From positions 1,927,950-1,991,949 of the forward strand of contig OX246744.1 of assembly GCA_945910005.1 (NCBI GenBank): a stretch of 64,000 nt of DNA, given 5' to 3'. This stretch comes from Isoperla grammatica. Taxonomy: Eukaryota > Arthropoda > Insecta > Plecoptera > Perlodidae. The notes below the pieces were generated by a model that was given only the letters and a program-made list of their open reading frames with translations, searched no databases and was not told where the DNA came from. Positions 34,797 to 47,863 of this stretch are shown piece after piece; within the stretch, counting starts at the first letter, position 1, and every line of letters starts with the position of its first letter. The translations under genes were made by a program, and so were the position numbers.

Positions 34797-34835
34797 TCTT
34801 CACTACGAGCCCATCACATTGGCCGCCGACATGTG
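34797..34835 (+). CDS. Drak: DRAK/STK17-family kinase exon: APE helix (39 bp)
   Basis: Only 39 bp. The acceptor gtttgtttcag|CG completes the Ala codon begun by the G of the previous exon, and the donor TG|gtaagc splits the Trp codon. It encodes APEILHYEPITLAADM-W, matching the APE motif and alphaF region of DRAK kinases. Phase 1 in and phase 2 out fit both neighbours, which supports a real microexon. Confidence 0.9.
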
Positions 34836-34975
34836 GTAAGCTGCACTTTGCTTCCTTCACTACGCACTGTGTGCTTTGACAGTGCCACAAGGATATAAAC
34901 ATAGTGTCATTCCCTAGGTGATTTGTTCTAATTTTTGATGTTGCTTAGCTTAACAGGGAAGGATACCTCTACCTT

Positions 34976-35305
34976 AAAAACCGCAAAACATTTTCATTTT
35001 TAAATTACATCACAAGAATGGGCTTCGAAATCGAAAATCTGAATCAACAGCACACCGTGGTTAAGTAAGCCCTACACATTGAATGCTCTAAGCTGTGACT
35101 TATATTAAAATCAGTATGTTCTTCTATAAATAATTAATTTTATTGCTAGTTATCGAATTAATATCACAATCACTACGCTAATGGTTATAATATGTTATTC
35201 AGTCTGTAGGGCTTACCAAAGCACAGTGCGCTGCTGATTTAGATATTCGATTTCTTGTTGCAATCTTGAGATATAATTTAATAATGAACATTTTCTGCGG
35301 TTTTT
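34976..35305. mobile_element. palindromic element filling intron 4
   Basis: Arms aaaaaccgcaaaacattttc and gaacattttctgcggttttt pair, and pairing continues through gaaatcgaaaatctgaatca against tgatttagatattcgatttc and gtaagccctacaca against gtctgtagggcttac. It makes up about 330 of the 592 intron bases. Confidence 0.8.
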
Positions 35306-35427
35306 GACTTAGAGACTACCCGGCTCATTTAAGTTTTGTTGCGTTTTTGAAAGAATCTTTCTAAATTCAATAACAATCGATTGTTAAACATTTAAATGTC
35401 TCATAAGTTTGGTGACCTCTTGCACAG

Positions 35428-35607
35428 GTCGCTGGGAGTGACTACGTATGTCCTGCTCACCGGGTTCTCCCCGTTCGGTGGTGAAACCGACCAGGAGACC
35501 TTCTGCAACATCTCCCGCGCTCAGCTGGACTTCCCGGAGGAACTCTTTGAGGACGTCTCCCAGGACGCCAAGGACTTCATTCGGCAGCTGCTGATCAGGG
35601 AACCGGG
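35428..35607 (+). CDS. Drak: DRAK/STK17-family kinase exon: C-lobe
   Basis: 180 bp, acceptor cttgcacag|G and donor GG|gtaggt, phase 2 at both ends. It encodes SLGVTTYVLLTGFSPFGG, QETFCNISRAQLDFPEELF and AKDFIRQLLIREPG. LTG-SPF-G and QETF-NIS are strong DRAK-type words in the C-lobe. The sequence is uninterrupted and GC-richer than the flanking intron. Confidence 0.93.
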
Positions 35608-35884
35608 GTAGGTTCCTCCACGTGTCTTGACTCTTGTTTAGCAGTCTTGGGCTCTTTCTTGTGAATGTTTTTTTTTTGTTACTCTACATGTTTAGTGTCG
35701 ACTCTTGTTTAGCAGTCTAACGCTCTTCCTTATGAATGTTTTTGTTTGAAGGATTGAAGGTTTTTTTGTATTAACATTTAACAAATACATGTTACAGTTA
35801 CACCATGGAGACTATAGCCCCTAAGAGCCTAAGCTCGCTATAAGGGGCTTTTAAATTATAGTTATTTTTCTATGATGAACGCTA

Positions 35885-36130
35885 ATTGTAACTGATAAAT
35901 ATTGCCGTTTTGCAGATGTTCTTAATTAGGTGTGAAAGGTATCCAGCAACATCCCATTCAAAAGGTAATGATAAGATCATCTGAAAAACGGAAATATTGA
36001 TTGGAACAAAGATACATTAATAAGGAAGAGCACTAAATTCTATACAGGATGACACATTTGGATTTACATTTGGGACGATTTGAACACATTTAAAGCAATT
36101 CTAACAAAACAAAATCGGGAGTTTCGCAGT
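35885..36130 (-). mobile_element. MITE family A, right-half copy (intron 5)
   Basis: Contains agatgttcttaattaggtgt, atcatctgaaaaacggaaat and a right end atcgggagtttcgcag like the complete copy at 18421-18774. The left arm is truncated. Confidence 0.65.
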
Positions 36131-36207
36131 CTAGGTGAACATATACAGTCTTAAACACGGCCAGTGTCCGTCCTACTATGGTATTTAACAGTCTGTTGTC
36201 TTTGTAA

Positions 36208-38562
<2,355 letters not shown>

Positions 38563-39057
38563 TTTCGTCCCCCTCCGCCCGTTTAGTGTAAGGAACAATT
38601 TGTAACCACGAACAATGTCAAGTGTTTATGTTAAGACTAATGTACAAGTGTAAAGACAGCTAAAAACAAGTCATAAAAGAAATATCAGTGATAATAATTA
38701 TCGCAAATGTGTTTTTATTAATGGGTAGATGTTTGAACGAATGTCTAGAAGTAATAATGTGAAACTTATCGTCTATTCTCAACGGTGTTGTTGAATTGTT
38801 TTATTGTAATGATTTTCAAGATGAATGCGTTTTGGCGTATGTACTTTCTACCCGTGAAACATTTGATTACTACCCAGTTCTAAGCCTGCAAATCGACTTA
38901 GGATTCTCATGACTGTAGCTTCGTTCGCCTGTCCTACACTTTACACTAGTGTAAGTCGGTGTATTTGTATTGCGTTCGGCTGTAATTAAAACGTACACTA
39001 GTGTAGCCAGTGCAGGAGATTTTTACACTGGCTATTTAAATGATATAAGACACTTTG
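38563..39057 (+). other. probable kinase 3' UTR, start
   Basis: Non-coding sequence after the stop. No canonical poly(A) signal follows closely. The first convincing aataaa (outside the element below) is near 40368, so the 3' UTR may be long. Confidence 0.4.
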
Positions 39058-39230
39058 GTATAGTTTATTCCACGTAGAGATTGCAGTACAAGTTGCATTT
39101 CTCTGCCACTGTCTACCCCCACCCACCCGTTGTGGCGAGTGAGAAAGTTGTCCACAAGGGGTAGGTGGGGGTAGACAGTCGCAGAGAAATGCAACTACCT
39201 ACTGCAATCTCTACGTGGAATAAACTGTAC
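39058..39230. mobile_element. foldback MITE downstream of kinase
   Basis: Arms gtttattccacgtagagatt and aatctctacgtggaataaac are exact complements. Pairing continues through gttgcatttctctgc and gtctacccccaccc to a loop near 39130. It lies in the probable 3' UTR. Confidence 0.85.
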
Positions 39231-39394
39231 ACTGGCCAGTGTAGGACCCAGTGAAAGACGGGTGAACAAAGCTTATAACAGTAGAGGAGTGTTTTCCTCT
39301 TAGGGTGACTGCGAGGGTGGTATTTGACTGGGGATGAGATGAGTGTATACCTCGGGCACGAGTTGCCTTACTCATAATTCTTCGCACTCGCCAA

Positions 39395-39418
39395 GCCAAG
39401 CCAAGCCAAGCCAAGCGC
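39395..39418. repeat. short (CCAAG)5 repeat
   Basis: Five ccaag units; minor. Confidence 0.8.
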
Positions 39419-39969
39419 GTTGGGTAGATTTTGTTCTTGTGTACTTGTTATGTTTTTACTTCTCTTTGAACTTTGGACAGTCACCCCTACTGGGTAAGCT
39501 GTTGGCTTCTATAATTTTACCTAAACAATGTTGATCAATGTATAAATGTTAATTTGTTTACATTTTCTTAAATGTGTTTAAAACCAAATGAAGAAGAATG
39601 GTTAAAATGTATTGCGTTTCTCTTCAAGATGCATTTCTGACCCGACTATGCTATCTTCATATTTTTATAAACATAACATTTCTTTAACACTAGATAAGTC
39701 TAAGTTTACAGTATGTGTTGACGGTAAATTGAAATCTTATGTATATCTAATCTATTTTCATTAAAAATTCTTACTAAAAAGTCAATATTATAATATTATT
39801 TATCACACTATTTAAAACCCAAAAAATAGTATCTAGTAAGAAAGTTCTAGATGACTAAACTATATCCCAAAAAAATTCTTATTGTGTATTCTGTAATGCT
39901 AATCAATGACAAGCAAGTTTCAAGGCTAGATTCATTGTGTACCAGTTGGACGTAAGTTACGCTATAGAA
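39419..39969. other. kinase 3' flank, no feature seen
   Basis: AT-rich, nothing recognised. Confidence 0.4.
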
Positions 39970-40115
39970 AATTTTCAGAATTGTGCTCAACAATAACAAC
40001 GAGTTTTCGAACGTTATGTTAAGGTATATTTTTCACTGTTGTGCATTGTTGTCATTGAAGATCTAGAGATCCGTGATTACTTCTATCTAAGGGTCTTAGA
40101 TCAATTCTGAAAACA
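39970..40115. mobile_element. MITE family B, copy 3 (left arm shortened)
   Basis: Has cactgttgtgcattgttgtc and ttctatctaagggtctta as in copies 1 and 2, with ttttcagaattg and caattctgaaaa at the ends. Confidence 0.65.
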
Positions 40116-40367
40116 GACTATTCTATGTGACGTGATCAACATTATCGTAAAACTTGATTTGTGACAAATGTATTCTCTTCCCAAATTCTTTGCATCGCCT
40201 TCAAATTAACAACAAACACTGGTAGCTTATATTCTCTTGTCCCTACGCTAACAATAAAAATTAATGTATTTAGTAATTAAGTTTCACTCATGTAATTGTC
40301 TAAGAAAATGTATTTAGAATTGATTCCGGAAATGTACTTATAAGTTGCTTTAAGTGTTGTATAGTAC

Positions 40368-40373
40368 AATAAA
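40368..40373 (+). other. candidate poly(A) signal
   Basis: AATAAA within tacaataaacatg, in the right orientation for the kinase, about 1.8 kb after its stop. Assignment is uncertain because AATAAA is common in AT-rich sequence. Confidence 0.3.
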
Positions 40374-40389
40374 CATGAATTATTTTGTA

Positions 40390-41732
40390 CCGATTACATT
40401 TTGATGGACTTGAATGATTTTTACCTAATTGTTCCTCCAAACTCATCCAAATTTGACGGTTACCAGTTTTCGTGCACGTAGTTTGTCAACCGGCTGAGTT
40501 ATTAATTTAGATTTAAATCGCCAGGGGTGTGCTACGTGCACGTCACGTGACAATAAATAAAAATCTATAGCAGGCGTTCGACCTACTAAGCCGTGCTGCC
40601 TATCTACGAGTTTGTCTCAACGACGTGGACCCGACGGTCGAATCGACGGCGTCGCGACGCTAAGTTGGCCGGGATAAAAAAATTTAGGTACGGTGACCGA
40701 TGATCTAAGAAATACCAAATTCATATGGTGCGCTGGAATGATGATTCCGCACGTGATGGTGAAAGAACGAGGCCGATCGGACCAACGGTCACCGAGTTAA
40801 AAATAGCGTCGGTAGCGTCGTGACGTGAGGCATCGTAATTTTTTACTCCGTACGATAGGCCTTTCAAAACTGAAAACAATAGTGTCGGTAAATTTTACCC
40901 GTCGACGTCGGGTGTCGTCAAATACGTGTTTGAAAATCTCATATTTTCGCCTAATTTATTTTCTCACGGGTAAACGATAGGGGTTAGAATTTATCTAATG
41001 TTATTTAGGAGTTATCGAAGTCCCCCTTTAATTTAATCGTCATGTTAAAAAAAAAAAAAAAAAATCAAAATCAGAAAAGTCTCCAAATTTCATCACCATT
41101 TCCAAAATTTGAGATTTTGGGTAGCCCTAGCTCGGCGGGTATGGGCGCCAATTGAATCTAGTTTACACCTGCCACTAACCGTTTAGCGGGAAAAAAATAA
41201 TAAAAATAAAAATAAAACATTGGTCGAACCGTTTGTTAGCTAAGAGCGATTGAAAATTTTGAAACCTCTACAATTGCATTGACGAATTTCGTGTTTTTGG
41301 CATTTTCTCGTTTTAAAATTGATTTCGATACAACACGACGCGGCGATCACGAAAATGAAAACCGTTTGCCGCTAAACCGAACCGTTTGGCCGTAAAAAAA
41401 TAAACAAGGTACTAAAACCAATGTAAACAAAGATATTTGAATAAATTCACTGCACCCTACCGTTAGTCGTACGCATACGAAACTCGTACGGTGTATATAC
41501 AGTGTGTTTATCAGTTTTGTGCTAACTATAGTGTTACGTACTTTCATTTGCTAGAAAAATTGCAGTTTTTCCTCTAAAAAAACTTCTACTTGTCATATGC
41601 CTACCTATTAGCCTGTCAGCCCATGACGCTAGTTCTAAAAAACACTTAATCACATTTTCTTTTCATTTTCATGTTTTTAACAACACTACCCACTATATAA
41701 GGTATATGTTATCAGTAGGTATCTTCTCCAAA
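40390..41732. other. intergenic sequence, no gene seen
   Basis: An A-run of about 18 lies at 41047. The sequence is otherwise unremarkable. Confidence 0.45.

Positions 41733-41778
<46 letters not shown>
41733..41778. repeat. (TTA)n array
   Basis: About 15 units of tta/att. Confidence 0.95.
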
Positions 41779-41779
<1 letters not shown>

Positions 41780-41794
41780 AAACAGTGTATCAGC

Positions 41795-42412
41795 CGAGCC
41801 AGGTCCTTGGTATGTATTATTTTCTTCATTCGTAGATTCGTTCTTACCGATCAGTCTCTGAAACGATTTAAAATTAAAGATATGTTTAAAGTGCCCTTAA
41901 AAAACTACGATTAGGTAGGTAATCCAAATTCTATTATTATTATTAATAACGCTGTTATACAGCCAAGCCGGATCCTTGGTATATATTATTTTCTTAATTT
42001 ATTTTCTTCATGCGTAGATTCGTTCTTACCGATCGGTCTCTGAAACGATTTTAAAACTAAAGATATGTTTGAAAAGGCCTGTAAAAACTTCGATTAGGTA
42101 TTTAATCTAAATTTCATTATTTTTATTAATCCTTGGTATATATTATTTACTTCATTTATTTTCTTCATTCGTAGATTCGTTCTTACCGATCGGTCTCTGA
42201 AACGATTTTAAAACTAAAGATATGTTTGAAAATGCCTGTAAAAACTTCGATTAGGTATTTAATCTAAATTTTATTATTTTTATTAATCCTTGGTATATAT
42301 TATTTACTTCATTTATTTTCTTCATTCGTAGATTCGTTCTTACCGATCGGTCTCTGAAACGATTTTAAAACTAAAGATATGTTTGAAGAGCCGTAAAACA
42401 ACGATTACGGTG
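41795..42412. repeat. tandem repeat of about 158-182 bp, four copies
   Basis: The word gattcgttcttaccgatc recurs at about 41835, 42017, 42173 and 42331, with shared tctctgaaacgatttaaa/ttttaaa, actaaagatatgttt and ccttggtatatattatt. The first two units are longer. The last two are close to 158 bp and nearly identical. Confidence 0.9.
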
Positions 42413-42743
42413 TAGGTAATCATCCTACTTTACTTCTTCACCAGAGCTAAAAAAAAAAACGTGGTAATTTAATGGTACCTGTTTTGTTTCTTTCGAAACT
42501 GTGGTTCGATGCCCCAGCTACATATTATCAGGGCTACAGACGACACAAAATATATGGAGAACGCTATAGACTTATAACCGTAAATTAATAAAACTGTAAA
42601 AAAAAAACTCTTACTTTGTAAACCCCTCTTCACGACGTCTCACGTCCATTTGTGAAACGTCACCGACTCGAATTCTCGGTTCCTCCACTGGGCACCGGTC
42701 AGTTCCTCCACCATGAACACGGCAGTTCCTCCGCCAGGCACAG
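42413..42743. other. intergenic sequence, no gene seen
   Basis: Nothing recognised. Confidence 0.4.
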
Positions 42744-42972
42744 GTCAGTTCTTGTAGCTGAGTGGGTAAGGAGTAAATACGAACTTATTTTGTTGATATT
42801 AGATAGGTCTCCAATAAAATGGTATCTCTTAGTACCTATATAGGCACCGTTTCGTTCAAGAGTGGTACCTCTGTTTCTCACCTGTTCTGTTTCTGTTTCT
42901 GCCACTGAAAATCAGTCTTGTTACTGAGTGAATAGACTCTATAAATACGAATTTATTTTATGTATTTATTTT
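42744..42972 (+). mobile_element. SINE family 1 3'-end fragments (two)
   Basis: At 42902-42972 gccactgaaaatcagtcttg and ttactgagtgaatagactc match the SINE tail. At 42756-42795 gctgagtgggtaaggagtaa is a more degraded match. Confidence 0.55.
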
Positions 42973-43989
42973 ATTTTATTCTCACATTAGGTCTATTCTT
43001 GTATTTTCAGTATTGTTGTAATTCAATGTGTATACGCTGTGTTGTGGCTGTAGCGGATATCTCCCGCCAAGCTTATCACTCAGGGCCGACTACGTCACAC
43101 GCAAGGGATGACTCACTCAGTCAGTCTCGGTCAGTGCTTCGTACGGGCCGGTTGTGTTTCTGCACTTCTCATGGCCAGGTAAGACTTTACTTTATTTTAA
43201 TATCTACTTTGCTGCTGATCTTCTCATTAACACGGGAGTAGACAGTCCCAGCGGTGTCATACTAGTGTATACGATCTTACACGGAGAAAGTTCATACTTT
43301 TGTATAATGGGTATTCTGGGGGAGGCCAGGGGCGATTTTAAACTCTGTGATACGGCCACACCCTGTGGACAACTCACTACCTTCTATCTCTGCATCCACC
43401 GCAAATTGTTTGATATTAAAACGTGCATTTCCTGGAGAAAAAGTCATATTTTTTCCATCATATTTTATACAAAACATGTTTCAATATGTGTAAGACTACA
43501 TACATTTTGGGCGGGATTTGTAAAACCGCCCAGTTTACCCGGGATTTTGTTTTTCATTGCATTATTGATGGTGGCATTTTACAACTGTTGAGTGGCCACG
43601 TAGCTTTGTCTTATATCATTATAAAGTAGTTCGTAGAGTAATTAAAAACAAATCTACGTCAAATCAGGTAAACATGCGATATTTGAAGAACATTTTGATT
43701 TCCACACTAAGTAATTCATCAAACACTCAATGCACATTCAGATATCTTAAATAAGTAGTTGTAATAAGTAATTAGTCGACGCAATTGGACCAGAAGTCAA
43801 CGATGACTCTTTGTTGGGTTCCAAGAGTTGCGTTCATGTCTGCCACAGATCCGCTGACTAATCACAATACAGTCCTACACGTCGTACAGTCCAAATGTGC
43901 ATTCTATACCCCTTGACACCGCTGAGCAGTCCAACTATCAGCTTTTAAAACTGCGCCTTTTACCGTTCGTTAAATTTAATTATATTTTA
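42973..43989. other. unassigned; 145-codon frame of unknown status
   Basis: An open frame at 43154-43591 (+) begins without ATG and shows no domain. A gtaaga donor-like word follows near 43177, but no partner exon is evident. Not called as a gene. Confidence 0.35.
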
Positions 43990-44225
43990 ACATCATTTAA
44001 GCATCAATTAACATTTTGATTATAATATTGGGAGTATTCAGGGGCATACAGGTGTTCCCACTTGTTTTTATGTGTTGTATCATTCTTGACAGATAATTAA
44101 ATTAAGGATGATAAGGACAAAAAGGTCAAGGATGATGCAACACATAAAAACAAGTGGGAACACCTGTATGCCCCTAAATACTCCCAATGTTATAATCAAA
44201 ATGTTAATTGATGTTTAAATGATGT
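43990..44225. mobile_element. foldback element, arms about 100 bp
   Basis: Left catacaggtgttcccacttg and right caagtgggaacacctgtatg are exact complements. Pairing extends outward through ttgattataatattgggagt and inward through tttttatgtgttg. The centre (about 44096-44130) is unpaired. Confidence 0.85.
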
Positions 44226-46652
44226 GAACATGTAATTAATGTTTAAAATTAGGTTATTGTTGTGTGCTGACCATGCGCGTGTACTGGGGTGCCTTCGCCC
44301 CCCCCCCCTCCTCCCCCCCCTCTTATGCCTCATTAGTTCAAATTTTCTGGTTTTTGCCTGTATTTTTCGCGGAATAGGGCTCAACAATTAATAATTTGAT
44401 CTTGTGAAAGAGAATTTTGAATTTTCACAACTGGCTCGCGTACTAACAAAGCTACGACCCGTTACACGCGACAGGATCGGTGTAGGTTCTTACAGGAGGC
44501 GTCAGGTCGCATAGAGGGCAGCAAGTAGGTACAAGTTGGAAGAGGAAAGATGATGAAGGCCGTATGAGACGAATACAGGAATGACAAGATATGCACGAGA
44601 GCCCTCTTTGCGGGCACCGGTCACCACGGGAAGGAACCCACCTCGACGTTTCATTTCAACCGATGTTTTTTTATTATAATTCATACTTTTTGTACACATA
44701 AAATATAAATCATAATTTTTAGTTAACATCCTTCAAATCCTCTGAGATATTAAATTAATTATAATTAAATTGTTATTGATCGTTATTTCTTATCGACGAA
44801 GGTGGCCGAACATTGAGCCAAACAAATAATCGAGTGAGTACGTGAAGTACCTAGAATCATTGATAGGTCGGCCTGTGTACATGAGTGTGTCACGAGATGA
44901 TAGCACGAGGCATTGATGTGCCCCACCCCCCCCCCCCCCCTCCTGTCTTGTACGTGTACCTTCCTCCAATCCCTGCTGTGTCATGTAGCCTCCAATCACC
45001 CCCTCACGTCATGTGACCTAGTTGTCAAGTCAAGGTGCGTTGGTGACCGCTGCCCGCAGAGAGGGTTCTCGCGCGTATTTCTACTCACCCCCCCCCCCCC
45101 CCCCCTCCCTTGACAGTCTTAATTGCTCACCAGTGGCGCACACCCTATTTTGAACTACTGGAGGGACTTTCTTCGTGACCCTGCCCCCCCCCCCCCCCTA
45201 GTTCCGGGAACTACAATGGGGACGCCCCCCGGAGCTTGTGCGGGTCTGGGGCGCATAGCCCGAGAAAATTTGTTGGTCCTCTCATTGCATTTGGTGGCAT
45301 TTTACGAGTTTTAGAGTACTTTCCAAGCTAATGTAAGCAATAACTTAATCCTGTTATATAGGCCTAGTAGATGGTGTCCGCAGGTTACGCTGGGTATACG
45401 CACGTTTAAGAAAAGTAGTTTGAAAATATGTGATCTAGTTGACGAGATTACATGTTCTTTTTAAAATAAAATGTGTTACCTGTGCTGATAAATGTTGGTA
45501 ATCCTGACTGCGAAAATCGTATATTGTTTAAAGTGACCATATTTCAAATCAGGAAATCTGGGACAAATACCCAAAGGGAAAAGGGACCGGACAAATGAAA
45601 CAGTGGGGGGAGTGGGGGGATGGCCCCCACCAACAGCGCCGCAGGCGATTTAAAAAAAAATACTTGTTTTTGACGTGGTTTTAAGTGTTTGTTTTTAATG
45701 CAATTATAACGTCCGACGTCCCATCCATCCCTAATGGTGACACGAGTAGTGGTGTGAGCGCCTCCACTGACATAATGAACATAATTTGCAGGCCAAGTGT
45801 TGTTTTGTTATAAATCTGAATATGGGTTGCCAACCATCCCGTATATAACAGTATGGATTTCGTAGTGCATTTTTGTTTATACTATGAGTAGTGCGAACAT
45901 CAAAACTAAAGGTAATCAATGTGAGGAAACTTTTTGTACCCCCCCCCCCCCCCCGCTCGCCGTGGCCAAATAGCGATCCCGTTATTGTATTTTCCAAGGT
46001 TGCAACCCTATCTTCTTTAAGGAAATACATTCATGTCGGGATAATATTATACCATTGGTTATACCATTAAGGGTATTTTAAACACAATGGTTATACCAGT
46101 AATTAGTTATCTGTGGTTATACCCATCCATTCTTTCCTTTAGGATTTGGACTTTCTTCTTTTCTAGTGTGTTATTATTTTATTTTTGTTTCACATTTCTT
46201 CTTTCACATTTTTTTCTCATGCGGACCCCCCCAGACCCCCCCCCCCCCCCCCCCGTTGGCTACTGGAGCGGCCGCTACCCTGCTCCCGTGGGGTGTGCGC
46301 CACTGTTGCTCACTGTTATCTCATATTATGACTATCTTATACATGTGTCATTGTCATTCTTGGTTGGTTGCTATCTTTGCCACCAGATAGTTTAACGTCT
46401 TCTTTCTGGACGTGGCTCTGCTTGTCGTGAGAGGCGACAAATGAGCCGACGTCATATGACCCACCTGGCAGTGATCATTGTTTGTGTATATGGTGGGGGG
46501 AGGGGGGGGGGGGGATGCAACACATTAACTGGCTCCTAAACCCAATTTTTATCGTCGTATTATTGTTGTAACTAAATTTATCGGGCCATACAGATCAGAT
46601 CAATGATTCTACTGAATGTCTTGCACCTTTTGACTGCAATGATACCAGTCCT
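44226..46652. other. intergenic zone with many long poly-C tracts
   Basis: C runs of roughly 11-19 occur at about 44298, 44926, 45088, 45184, 45939 and 46236, and a G run near 46496-46514. No gene recognised. Frames across these tracts are Pro-rich artefacts. Confidence 0.6.
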
Positions 46653-47022
46653 CAGTGGCGTATCCACGGGGGGGGGGGGGGGGGGGCTGGGGGCTCCTCG
46701 AAATCCCAGCTTTAATTATGCTCTGCAAATCATCTAAATTTAGGCAAAAAATTAAATAGATTTACGTGTATTGATTTCTCTATTGCTAATTGTGCTAATT
46801 ATTAAATGGCTTGGTCAAAGTTGTAACTCGTATCCTGTTCACCTAAGCACCTTGCTTGCCTCTAAAACACATGAAAACCATTTAAAAAGTACGGATTTTT
46901 TAAAAATTGCGGCGCTATTGTGGGGGACCCCCCCCACCCTTTGTGTCGTTTGTTGAGCACCTTTTCACAGTGGTTCTACTTTGGACAGCCCCCTCCGAAA
47001 TATATTCCTGCGTACGCCACTG
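46653..47022. mobile_element. hAT-like non-autonomous element, 370 bp
   Basis: The ends cagtggcgta and tacgccactg are inverted. The flanks are the identical 8-bp word ccagtcct at 46645-46652 and 47023-47030, a perfect target duplication typical of hAT elements. A run of about 18 G follows the left end. No transposase frame. Confidence 0.9.
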
Positions 47023-47104
47023 CCAGTCCTATATTTTCTGCTCTATAATTCTATGCTCAATCAAATACATTAACACCAAATGATTTCACTAATGTCTGCT
47101 TTTC

Positions 47105-47700
47105 TTGTGATTTTGGGTCCGCTGAAGTCCGTCGAAGACCCAGTCCCAAGACTAGCGGGGAAGACGCGAACTACGAGGCTACTGCAGCAGCGGTACTGCC
47201 AACCACCTCACCCTGTGAAGTTCTCCCACCAGCTAGTGGTACTCCCGCAAGCAGAACTAGGTAAGCTGATGGTCTTGTGTAGGACACAATGTCCGTAAAG
47301 ATACAGAAATATACTGTATAGGACAAACCTACTCACTAATATTGTCCTCTCTTAGCGTAGAAGACGCAGACTACGAGGCTACTGCAGCAGCGGTACTGCC
47401 GACCACCTCACCCTGTGAAGTTCTCCCACCAGCGAGTGGTACTCCCGCAAGCAGAACTAGGTAAGCTGATGGTCTTGTGTAGGACACAATGTCCGTAAAG
47501 ATACAGAAATATACTGTATAGGACATACCTACTCACTAATATTGTCCTCTCTTATCGTAGAAGACGCAGACTACGAAGCTACTGCAGCAGCGGTACTGCC
47601 GACCACCTCACCCTGTGAAGTTCTCCCACCAGCGAGTGGTACTCCCGCAAGCAGAACTAGGTAAGCTGATGGGTCTCTGGTGTTGTACATAGGACACTCT
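47105..47700 (+). repeat. three tandem 200-bp units, each with an exon-like block
   Basis: The word actacgaggctactgcagca (aagct in unit 3) recurs at 47170, 47370 and 47570. In units 2 and 3 a 100-bp block lies between a cgtag acceptor-like end and the donor-like AACTAG|gtaagctgatgg; unit 1 has the same 3' end and donor. Two of three frames are open in each block. Since 100 is not a multiple of 3, splicing all three in would bring in a stop. This could be alternative exons, a non-coding RNA or a decayed gene. Confidence 0.7.
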
Positions 47701-47863
47701 TAAAATGTAGGGAAAGATTCAAAGATGCTGAATAGAAGATAACTTTCCTTTTTTAAATGTGTATTGACAAATATAGCATTTACGGTATTTGCAACACATA
47801 ATATCAGCTATAGATAAAAAATAATACTATATTGATATAATTGAAACTTTATTTTTTCTTACA

